Origin: an uncultured Williamsia sp.
GTDB taxonomy: Bacteria > Actinomycetota > Actinomycetes > Mycobacteriales > Mycobacteriaceae
Direction of reading: 5' to 3'
DNA: 64,000 nt
NCBI RefSeq assembly: GCF_947494875.1
Contig: NZ_CANLWM010000005.1
Coordinates: 124,001-188,000, forward strand
Shown here: positions 57,176 to 64,000 of the stretch, piece after piece
Layout of the letters: the number at the start of each line of letters is the position of its first letter
Position numbering within the stretch: position 1 is the stretch's first letter
Notes under the pieces: generated by a model
The model's database searches: none
What the model was told of the DNA's origin: nothing
Seen by the model: the letters and a program-made list of their open reading frames with translations, nothing else
Position numbers and translations under genes: made by a program

Positions 57176-58617
57176 GCGCGCCCGGGGGAGCGGGGACACC
57201 CGCTGTCGTCATCGCCGCACCCGCGTCGGGCAGCGGGAAGACCACGGTCGCAACCGGTCTCATCGGCGCGCTCGCCGCGGCCGGACACCGGGTGGCCCCG
57301 TTCAAGGTCGGACCCGACTTCATCGACCCCGGATACCACGCCGTGGCGGCGAACCGTCCCGGACGCAACCTCGACCCGAACCTCGTCGGCGCCGAGCGGG
57401 TGCCCGCCCTGTTCGCCGCCGGGTGCGCCGACGCCGACATCGCGGTCGTCGAGGGCGTCATGGGCCTGTTCGACGGGCGCATCACCGACGAGCCCGAGGG
57501 GCCCGACGAGATCGCCCACGGGTCCACCGCACACGTCGCCGCCCTGCTCGGCGCGCCCGTCGTCGTCGTCGTCGACGCGGCCGGACACGGCCAGACGCTC
57601 GCCGCGATCCTGCACGGCCTGCGCGGTTTCGACCCGCGCGTCGACATCTGTGGGGTGGTCCTCAACCGCGTCGGCTCCGCGCGCCACGAGCAGGTGCTGC
57701 GAGCGGCGTGTGACCACGTCGGGCTCCCCGTCCTCGCGGTGCTGCGTCGTGCGCCCGAACTCGCCGTCCCTTCCCGGCATCTCGGCCTCATCCCGGCCGT
57801 CGAGCACGGCCACGCGGCCCGGCTCGCCGTCGAGGCGATGGCCGGACTGCTGACCGCGTCGGCCGACCTTCCCGCCATCGTCGCCGCCGCGCGCAGCCGG
57901 CGGATGCCGGACGCGGCGCCCTGGTCGGCGGCCGACGAGATCGCCGACGCCCGTGCGCGATCCGGGATCGTCGCACCCGAGCGTCCGATCACCGTCGCGG
58001 TGGCCGGGGGAGCGGCGTTCACCTTCGGCTACGCCGAGCACGCCGAGCTCCTCGCCGCCGCGGGCGCCGAGGTGTGCACCGTCGACCCCCTGCGCGACAC
58101 CGATCTCCCGGTCGGGACGTCGGCGCTCGTGGTCGGCGGCGGGTTCCCCGAGGAACACGTCCACGAACTCGCCGCGAACCACGGACTGCTCGACGCGGTG
58201 CGCGCCCACGCCCGGGCCGGGCGACCGATCGCGGCGGAGTGCGCGGGCCTGCTGTACCTCGCTCGCGACCTCGACGGTCACCGCATGGCCGACGTCGTCG
58301 AGGTGTCCGGGCACTTCGGGCCGTCGTTGACCCTCGGCTACCGCGACGCCGTCGCACCGACCGACTCGGTGCTCCACGCCGCGGGTGACCGCGTCACCGG
58401 CCACGAGTTCCACCGCAGCACCGTCACGGCGATCGGCGACGTGGGCCCCGCATGGCGGTGGCGCCGCGGCGACGTCGCCGTCGCCGACGGGGTCGTGTCC
58501 GGTTCGGTGCACGCGTCGTACCTGCACACCCACCCCGCCGGCGTCCCCGGGTCGATCGCCCGGCTCGTCGCGCACGCGGCCGCCGTCGTCGACGCGCCGA
58601 CGACGATCGCCCGATGA
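57172..58617 (+). CDS. cobB: Cobyrinic acid a,c-diamide synthase
   Basis: ATP- and glutamine-dependent amidation of cobyrinic acid, 481 aa. N-terminal APASGSGKTTVATGLIGAL and FKVGPDFIDPGYH; EGVMGLFDG; C-terminal amidotransferase with Cys in AAECAGLLYLARDL and the end block GSVHASYLHTHPAG (His). GTG 57172 (or the adjacent GTG 57169) overlaps cobO. The stop overlaps cysG (ATGA). Confidence 0.95.
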   Translation: MSAPGGAGTPAVVIAAPASGSGKTTVATGLIGALAAAGHRVAPFKVGPDFIDPGYHAVAANRPGRNLDPNLVGAERVPALFAAGCADADIAVVEGVMGLFDGRITDEPEGPDEIAHGSTAHVAALLGAPVVVVVDAAGHGQTLAAILHGLRGFDPRVDICGVVLNRVGSARHEQVLRAACDHVGLPVLAVLRRAPELAVPSRHLGLIPAVEHGHAARLAVEAMAGLLTASADLPAIVAAARSRRMPDAAPWSAADEIADARARSGIVAPERPITVAVAGGAAFTFGYAEHAELLAAAGAEVCTVDPLRDTDLPVGTSALVVGGGFPEEHVHELAANHGLLDAVRAHARAGRPIAAECAGLLYLARDLDGHRMADVVEVSGHFGPSLTLGYRDAVAPTDSVLHAAGDRVTGHEFHRSTVTAIGDVGPAWRWRRGDVAVADGVVSGSVHASYLHTHPAGVPGSIARLVAHAAAVVDAPTTIAR

Positions 58618-59873
58618 CACCCCGCGACCCCGTCACCGGACCGCAGGGCGGTGACTCGCACTACCTCGTCGGCCTCGACCTCCGTGGACGCAAGGTCGTC
58701 CTCGTCGGCGGTGGTTCCGTGGTGTCGCGGCGACTGGGCACGCTCGCGGCCGCCGGTGCCGACATCCACGTGGTCGCGCTCGAGACGACGCCGACCGTCG
58801 AGTCGTTCCCCGGGATCACGGTCGAGACCCGCGCCTATCGTCACGGCGACCTCGAGGGCGCCTGGTACGCACTCGCCTGCACCGACGACGCCGAGGTGAA
58901 CGCCTCGGTGGTGGCCGAGGCGGAGGAGCGTCGCATCTTCTGCGTCCGCGCCGACGACGCCAGCCAGGGCTCTGCGGCGACGCCCGCGACCGTGCACCAT
59001 GCGCAGCTCTCCGTCGGGGTGTTGGCCTCCGGCGACCACCGGCGCTCGGCCCGCATCCGCGGCGAGATCGCCGACGGTCTGCTCGACGGCACCCTCGGCA
59101 CCCCCAGTCGGGGATCGCACCCCGCCGGGGTGGCCCTCGTCGGCGGCGGACCCGGCGACCCGGATCTCATCACCGTGCGCGGTCGTCGCCTGTTGGCCGC
59201 GGCCGACGTCGTCGTCGCCGACCGCCTCGCGCCCCCGGCCCTGCTGGCCGAACTCGCCCCGTGGGTGCAGGTCATCGACGCGGCCAAGGTGCCCTACGGC
59301 CGCGCGATGAAGCAGGAGGCGATCAACGCCGCCCTCGTGGAGCACGCCTCGGCCGGCAAGTTCGTCGTGCGCCTCAAGGGCGGTGACCCGTACGTCTACG
59401 GGCGCGGCTACGAGGAGGTGGTCGCCTGTGTCGAGGCCGGCGTGCCGGTCACCGTCGTACCGGGGATCTCGAGCCCCATCGCCGCACCCGCCGCGGCCGG
59501 GATCCCCGTCACACACCGCGGGGTCGCCCACGAGATCGTCATCGTGTCCGGCCACATCCCGCCCGACCACCCCGACTCCCTCGTCGACTGGGACGCCCTC
59601 GGCAGGCTGAAGGGGACGATCGTGCTGATGATGGCCGTCGAACGCCTCGACGTGTTCGCCGACGCCCTCGTCGCCGGCGGTCGTGACCGTGCCACCCCGG
59701 TGTCGGTCATCGAGAACGGGTCCATGCCCGGACAACGCCGCCTCACCAGCGACCTCGGGTCGGTCGGAGCGGACGCGCGCGACGCCGGCGTGCGACCGCC
59801 GGCGATCGTCGTGATCGGCGAGGTCGCGGCGTTCGACGCGCTCACCGGCTCGCTCGGCCGCGTCTCGTCGTGA
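58614..59873 (+). CDS. cysG: Siroheme/precorrin-2 synthase CysG-type
   Basis: 419 aa, bifunctional. The N-terminal precorrin-2 dehydrogenase domain (1-~160) has VVLVGGGSVVSRRLGTLAAAG. The C-terminal uroporphyrinogen-III C-methyltransferase (~175-415) has VALVGGGPGDPDLITVRG, VVADRLAPP, VRLKGGDPYVYGRG and VVPGISSPIAAPAAAGIPVTHRG. It feeds both siroheme and the corrinoid pathway. Last gene of the 53985-59873 operon, consistent with Rv2847c. Confidence 0.95.
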   Translation: MTPRDPVTGPQGGDSHYLVGLDLRGRKVVLVGGGSVVSRRLGTLAAAGADIHVVALETTPTVESFPGITVETRAYRHGDLEGAWYALACTDDAEVNASVVAEAEERRIFCVRADDASQGSAATPATVHHAQLSVGVLASGDHRRSARIRGEIADGLLDGTLGTPSRGSHPAGVALVGGGPGDPDLITVRGRRLLAAADVVVADRLAPPALLAELAPWVQVIDAAKVPYGRAMKQEAINAALVEHASAGKFVVRLKGGDPYVYGRGYEEVVACVEAGVPVTVVPGISSPIAAPAAAGIPVTHRGVAHEIVIVSGHIPPDHPDSLVDWDALGRLKGTIVLMMAVERLDVFADALVAGGRDRATPVSVIENGSMPGQRRLTSDLGSVGADARDAGVRPPAIVVIGEVAAFDALTGSLGRVSS

Positions 59874-59943
59874 GGCGTGAGTCGGCCCACGCCGGCGGTC
59901 GGGGATTACGCCCGCGCGTGCCCGTTCGGTAGCGTCGAGAACC

Positions 59944-61464
59944 GTGTCCACCCTTTCCCCGACGTCAGCGGCCGCCGGCGGTGCGACCCGCGTCTTCGGG
60001 TGGCCCATCGTGGTCCTCGGCGGGATGCAGTTGCTGGTCGTGCTCGACGGCACCGTCGCAGCGCTCGCACTGCCCCGCATCCGTGACGCCCTCGACCTCA
60101 CCGAGGGCGGCGCAAACTGGATCATCACCGCCTACGTCATCGCGTTCGGTGGACTCATGCTCCTCGGCGGTCGTCTCGGCGACACCTTCGGACGCAAGCG
60201 CATGTTCATCGCCGGCGTCGCCGCGTTCACGCTGACGTCGCTGCTCTGTGGACTCGCCTGGGACGAACCCAGCCTCGTGATAGGTCGCGCCCTGCAGGGG
60301 GCCGCCGCCGCGGTCGCCGCGCCGACGGCGATGGCGCTGGTCACCACCACCTACGCGCCCGGTCAGCCGCGCAGCAGGGCGTTCGCCGTCTGGGCCGCGA
60401 TGAGTGCCGTCGGCTCCGTCGCCGGTCTCATCGCCGGCGGCGCGCTCACCGAGATCTCCTGGCGACTGGTGTTCCTCATCAACGTGCCGATCGGCGTGCT
60501 GATCGTCATCGGCGCGATCGCGGTGCTCGCGGAGTCGCAGGGCGACCGCCTGCCCCTCGACGTCCCCGGCGCCGTCTCGGCCACCCTCGGCGCGTCGCTG
60601 CTGGTGTTCGCGGTCAACGAGGGTCCGAACGGATGGGGTCGCCCGGTGGTGTGGATCCCGGCGCTGCTCGCCGTGATCGCGTGGGTGACGTTCGTCGTCG
60701 TCGAACGCCGCGCCGAACACCCGATCGTCCCGTTCAGCCTGTTCCGCAGTCTCAGCCGCGTCGCGGCGCTGGTGTCGATCCTGTTGGCGGGCGCGATCCT
60801 CATGTGCATGGCGGTCTACATCGCGCTGTTCCTGCAGGGCATCATCCGATACTCGCCGCTGCAGAGCGGAATGGCCGTCGTGCCGTTCGCCTTCGGGCTC
60901 GGGTTCGCCGCGCTGGTCGCGTCGAAGGCGGCGCAGTGGGTCCAGTGCCGGTGGCTCGTCATGGTGGGCGGGGTGTGCATCATCGGCGGCTGCCTGTGGG
61001 CTGCACACATCGCGACCGCGTCCCCCTCCTACTTCCCGGCGATCTTCCTGCCGGTGGTCGTCATCGGGTTCGGTGTCGGCGCGGCATCGGTGCCGCTGAC
61101 GCTCGGCGCGGTCGCCGGCGTCGGTCCCAACGAGGTGGGTCCGATCACCGCGATGGTGCAGGTCGCGCAGAACCTCGGCGGTGGGATCGGCCTGGTCATC
61201 GTGGGTGCGTTCGTCACGTCACGCACCCTCGCGGAGGGCGGTGTGACCGGCCCCGTCGAGGACATGAACGCGCCGCAGCTCGACGCACTCGCGAGCGGCT
61301 ACGGGCTGGCGTTCCTGTGCGCGGCGGGCATCGCCGTCGTCACCGGCATCGTGGTGTTCTTCATGCGGTTCACCCCGCAGGAGGTCGCCGAGGGCCAGCT
61401 CGCGCAGAAGGCCGCGAACGAGGGCGACCCGGTCGACGAGGTCGACGAGCCCGTCAGTCGGTGA
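59944..61464 (+). CDS. efpA: EfpA-like MFS exporter (14-helix, QacA type)
   Basis: 506 aa, ~14 transmembrane helices. WPIVVLGGMQLLVVLDGTVAALALP opens the first helix (family motif LDGTVAALALP), then GGRLGDTFGRKRMFIAGV (motif A) and ISWRLVFLINVPIGVL. Position between cysG and proS matches M. tuberculosis efpA (Rv2846c), an efflux pump. TAGCGT ends 8 bases before GTG 59944. Its 3' end overlaps yaaA by 11 bases (convergent). Substrate unknown. Confidence 0.88.
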   Translation: MSTLSPTSAAAGGATRVFGWPIVVLGGMQLLVVLDGTVAALALPRIRDALDLTEGGANWIITAYVIAFGGLMLLGGRLGDTFGRKRMFIAGVAAFTLTSLLCGLAWDEPSLVIGRALQGAAAAVAAPTAMALVTTTYAPGQPRSRAFAVWAAMSAVGSVAGLIAGGALTEISWRLVFLINVPIGVLIVIGAIAVLAESQGDRLPLDVPGAVSATLGASLLVFAVNEGPNGWGRPVVWIPALLAVIAWVTFVVVERRAEHPIVPFSLFRSLSRVAALVSILLAGAILMCMAVYIALFLQGIIRYSPLQSGMAVVPFAFGLGFAALVASKAAQWVQCRWLVMVGGVCIIGGCLWAAHIATASPSYFPAIFLPVVVIGFGVGAASVPLTLGAVAGVGPNEVGPITAMVQVAQNLGGGIGLVIVGAFVTSRTLAEGGVTGPVEDMNAPQLDALASGYGLAFLCAAGIAVVTGIVVFFMRFTPQEVAEGQLAQKAANEGDPVDEVDEPVSR

Positions 61465-62197
61465 CCACCGTCAGCGCGGTCGGGGAGTCGATCTCCACGC
61501 GCTGACCGCCGTCGGTGATCACCGCCGCGAGCCCCTCGACGTCGCGGACGCTCCGTCGCGTCGTGACCAGGCTGCGGGCCACCAGCCCCTTGTGGTGCTT
61601 GTTGAAGTGGCTCACCACCGAGCGTGATCCGTCTGTCGCCTCGTGCACCACGTCGACGCGGACCGCGTCGGGGATCGGCCCGAGCGCACGGTAGCCACCC
61701 GACCGCAGGTCCACGACGACGTCCTCGTCGAGCGCGGTGAGTGCCGGCGCGAGCACCGGCTTCCATCGCGACGCCAGCGTGCTTATGCCGGGCAACTTCG
61801 ATCCCGCCGACAGCCGGTACGCCGGGATCGGGTCGTCGGCGCGGACCACCCCGAACAGCGCCGACCCGACGGCCAGCCGTTCCGACGCCTTGCGCCGTCC
61901 AGCCCGGGTCAGACCGCGGTGGTCGAGGGCGTCGTAGAGGACACCGGTGTAGCGCTGGATCGCCGGACGCGTCGGGGAGGCGAAGAGCGCCGCGTTGCGG
62001 TCGATCTCGTCGAGTTGTGACCTGCCTATCCCGAGCGCGGCGACGCTCGCTTCGGTGTCGGCGGCCAGGGCGACGAGCGCGTCGGCGATCTCCCGCCGGA
62101 CCGCGGTCAACTCGGGGAACGACAGCGCGTCGAGGTCGAGGGGTGCGCCGGACCCGCCGTCGGATTTGGTCTCGGAGGGCGGCAGCACGATGAGCAC
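61454..62197 (-). CDS. yaaA: YaaA family (DUF328) peroxide-stress protein
   Basis: 247 aa. In E. coli YaaA limits intracellular iron damage under peroxide stress. Family N-terminus VLIVLPPSETKS, mid motifs RYTGVLYDALD and GSALFGVVRADDPIPAYRLS, and VSHFNKHHKGLVARSLV near the C-terminus. GTG 62197 gives the family start; 6 upstream residues are rejected. Divergent from proS, 86 bases apart. Confidence 0.9.
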   Translation of the reverse strand: MLIVLPPSETKSDGGSGAPLDLDALSFPELTAVRREIADALVALAADTEASVAALGIGRSQLDEIDRNAALFASPTRPAIQRYTGVLYDALDHRGLTRAGRRKASERLAVGSALFGVVRADDPIPAYRLSAGSKLPGISTLASRWKPVLAPALTALDEDVVVDLRSGGYRALGPIPDAVRVDVVHEATDGSRSVVSHFNKHHKGLVARSLVTTRRSVRDVEGLAAVITDGGQRVEIDSPTALTVVTD

Positions 62198-62271
62198 GAG
62201 GGCACACGCTAACAACCCCGCACGCGCGGGTGATCGGCGACGGCGGAGCCGTCCGTCGATGCGCTGCCCAC

Positions 62272-62277
62272 TAGGCT
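62272..62277 (+). promoter_or_regulatory. -10 element, leaderless proS
   Basis: TAGGCT ends 6 bases before the proS GTG at 62284, so the transcript should begin at the start codon. No Shine-Dalgarno seen. Confidence 0.55.
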
Positions 62278-62283
62278 TCCAGC

Positions 62284-64000
62284 GTGATCACCCGCATGTC
62301 GAGCCTGTTCCTGCGCACCCTCCGCGACGACCCGGCCGACGCCGAGGTCCCCAGCCACAAGCTCCTCGTGCGCGCCGGGTACGTCCGTCGGGTGGCGCCG
62401 GGCGTCTACAGCTGGCTGCCCCTGGGCCTGCGGGTGCTGCGACGCGTCGAGCAGATCGTCCGCGAGGAGATGGACGCCATCGGCGGCCAGGAGATCCTGC
62501 TGCCGGCACTCCTGCCCAAGGAGGCGTACGAGGCGACCGGACGCTGGACCGACTACGGCCCGAACATGTTCCGGCTCACCGACCGCAAGGGCGTGCAGAT
62601 GGGTCTGGGACCCACGCACGAGGAGTTCTTCGCCCAGCTGGTGAAGAGCGAGTACTCGTCGTACAAGGACCTGCCGGTCACGCTGTACCAGATCCAGACC
62701 AAGTACCGCGACGAGGAACGGCCTCGCGCCGGGATCCTGCGCGGCCGCGAGTTCGTCATGAAGGACTCCTACAGCTTCGACCTCGACGACGCCGGCGCGA
62801 AGGCGTCCTACGCTGCGCACCGCGAGGCCTACCAGCGGATCTTCGCCCGGCTCGGCGTGCGCTACGTCATCGTCGCCGCGACGTCGGGGGCCATGGGAGG
62901 CAGTGCATCCGAGGAGTTCCTCGCCGAGAGCGAGGTGGGCGAGGACACCTTCGTGCGCTGCACGGAGTCCGGGTACGCCGCGAACGTCGAAGCCGTCGTC
63001 ACACCGGCACCGCCCGCGCGGCCGATCGACGGCCTGCCCGAGGCGGTCGTGCACGACACGGCGAACACACCCACCATCGCGACTCTCGTCGACTGGGCGA
63101 ACGGTGCCCTCGACCGCACCGTGACCGCCGCCGACACCCTCAAGAACGTCATGGTGAAGGTCACCGCACCGGGCGGCAGCCCCGAGATCGTGGGGATCGG
63201 TGTGCCCGGCGACCGCGAGGTCGACATGAAGCGTCTCGAGGCGTCGTTCGAGCCCGGCACGGTCGAGTTGCTCGAGGAGTCCGACTTCGCCGCGAACCCG
63301 TTCCTGGTGAAGGGCTATATCGGCCCGCGTGGCCTGCAGGCGAACGACGTGCGCTACCTCGTCGACCCCCGTGTCGTCGACGGCACCGCCTGGATCACCG
63401 GCGCCGACGAACCCGGCCGCCACGTCGTCGACCTCGTCGCCGGACGGGACTTCACCCCCGACGGCACGGTGGAGGCCGCCGAGGTCCGCGATGGCGACGC
63501 CTCGCCCGACGGGATGGGCACGCTCGTCAGTGCCCGCGGCATCGAGATCGGCCACATCTTCGCGCTGGGGCAGAAGTACACCGACGCGTTCGAGGTCGAC
63601 GTCCTCGGCGAGAACGGCGCGCCCGTGCGGCTCATCCAGGGGTCCTACGGGATCGGCGTGTCCCGGATGGTCGCGGTCGTGGCCGAGCAGACCCACGACG
63701 ACAAGGGCCTGAGCTGGCCCGCCGCGATCGCCCCGTTCGACGTGCACGTGGTCATCGCCAACGCGAAGGACACCACCCTCGTCGACGGCGCGCAGCAGGT
63801 GGCCGCGGCATTGGAGGCGTCGGGCCGCAGCGTGCTCCTCGACGACCGCAAGGCCTCACCGGGTGTGAAGTTCAAGGACGCGGAGCTGCTCGGGATGCCC
63901 GCGATCGTCGTCGTGGGACGCGGCTACGCGAACGGTCTGGTCGAGGTGCGCGACCGAGCATCCGGTGAGGTCTCCGAGGTCCCCGTCGGCGATCTCGTCG
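62284..64000 (+). CDS. proS: Prolyl-tRNA synthetase (3' end outside window)
   Basis: Class II synthetase, first ~572 residues present; the frame is open to the window end. [20 protein letters not shown] start, motif 1 around [20 protein letters not shown], motif 2 [17 protein letters not shown] and MKDSYSFD. A YbaK-like editing insertion (~230-400) identifies the bacterial ProS type. Motif 3 is [10 protein letters not shown]. The anticodon-binding domain starts near [11 protein letters not shown] and is cut off. ATG 62296 is an alternative start. Confidence 0.96.
   Translation, partial: MITRMSSLFLRTLRDDPADAEVPSHKLLVRAGYVRRVAPGVYSWLPLGLRVLRRVEQIVREEMDAIGGQEILLPALLPKEAYEATGRWTDYGPNMFRLTDRKGVQMGLGPTHEEFFAQLVKSEYSSYKDLPVTLYQIQTKYRDEERPRAGILRGREFVMKDSYSFDLDDAGAKASYAAHREAYQRIFARLGVRYVIVAATSGAMGGSASEEFLAESEVGEDTFVRCTESGYAANVEAVVTPAPPARPIDGLPEAVVHDTANTPTIATLVDWANGALDRTVTAADTLKNVMVKVTAPGGSPEIVGIGVPGDREVDMKRLEASFEPGTVELLEESDFAANPFLVKGYIGPRGLQANDVRYLVDPRVVDGTAWITGADEPGRHVVDLVAGRDFTPDGTVEAAEVRDGDASPDGMGTLVSARGIEIGHIFALGQKYTDAFEVDVLGENGAPVRLIQGSYGIGVSRMVAVVAEQTHDDKGLSWPAAIAPFDVHVVIANAKDTTLVDGAQQVAAALEASGRSVLLDDRKASPGVKFKDAELLGMPAIVVVGRGYANGLVEVRDRASGEVSEVPVGDLV

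Overview
The window is about 70% GC actinobacterial chromosome. Short intergenic gaps, many GTG starts and 4-bp stop/start overlaps are seen throughout. A secreted mycolyltransferase, a PapA-type acyltransferase, mycothione reductase and a GlnR-type nitrogen operator point to a mycolic-acid-containing member of the Mycobacteriales (Gordonia, Williamsia or a close relative; the genus is a guess). From memory, the gene order from the OsmC protein to proS follows, in reverse orientation, the Mycobacterium tuberculosis block Rv2923c to Rv2845c. Most of the window is therefore core chromosome, and departures from that order mark lineage-specific material.

Layout. 1-1880: end of kdpD and kdpE (potassium sensing). 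1940-7765: OsmC protein, acylphosphatase, smc, ftsY. 7851-12284: a GlnR-like operator, then amtB-glnK-glnD (ammonium uptake and PII signalling). 12322-20513: ffh, an amidohydrolase, rpsP-khpA-rimM-trmD, an unknown polytopic membrane protein, rplS, lepB, rnhB, DUF2469. 20479-25049: a lipid-envelope insertion made of a PapA-like acyltransferase and an MFS exporter in one operon, divergent from a mycolyltransferase. 25141-30112: yraN-yifB-dprA, a ViuB-like siderophore-interacting protein under an IdeR-type iron box, and a XerC-type recombinase. 30140-35116: an M23 peptidase facing rpsB-tsf-pyrH-frr-cdsA. 35158-45923: LapA-like protein, rlmN, amine oxidase, DUF2631 protein, dxr-rip1-ispG, a GNAT protein, a lipoprotein penicillin-binding protein, methionine aminopeptidase. 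45929-49647: cobQ and two esterase/hydrolase genes. 49688-52164: a hydrolase coupled to mycothione reductase. 52426-59873: mqo, then a tightly overlapping corrinoid operon (GNAT, fused ChlI/ChlD-type chelatase subunit, cobO, cobB, cysG). 59944-64000: efpA-like MFS exporter, yaaA and the start of proS, which runs off the window.

The genes group into protein synthesis and export (ribosomal proteins, SRP and its receptor, signal peptidase, EF-Ts, ribosome recycling), nitrogen sensing, isoprenoid synthesis, corrinoid synthesis and envelope lipids. Three signals lie outside the genes. First, an identical promoter architecture precedes rpsP, rplS and rpsB: GATTTC, 21 bases, a YACAMT hexamer, then GG. 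Second, a TANNNT -10 element (usually TAGGCT) sits 6-8 bases before many start codons, which predicts leaderless mRNAs. Third, two regulator boxes, GlnR-like and IdeR-like, match known consensus spacing. No tRNA, rRNA, CRISPR array or insertion sequence was recognised.
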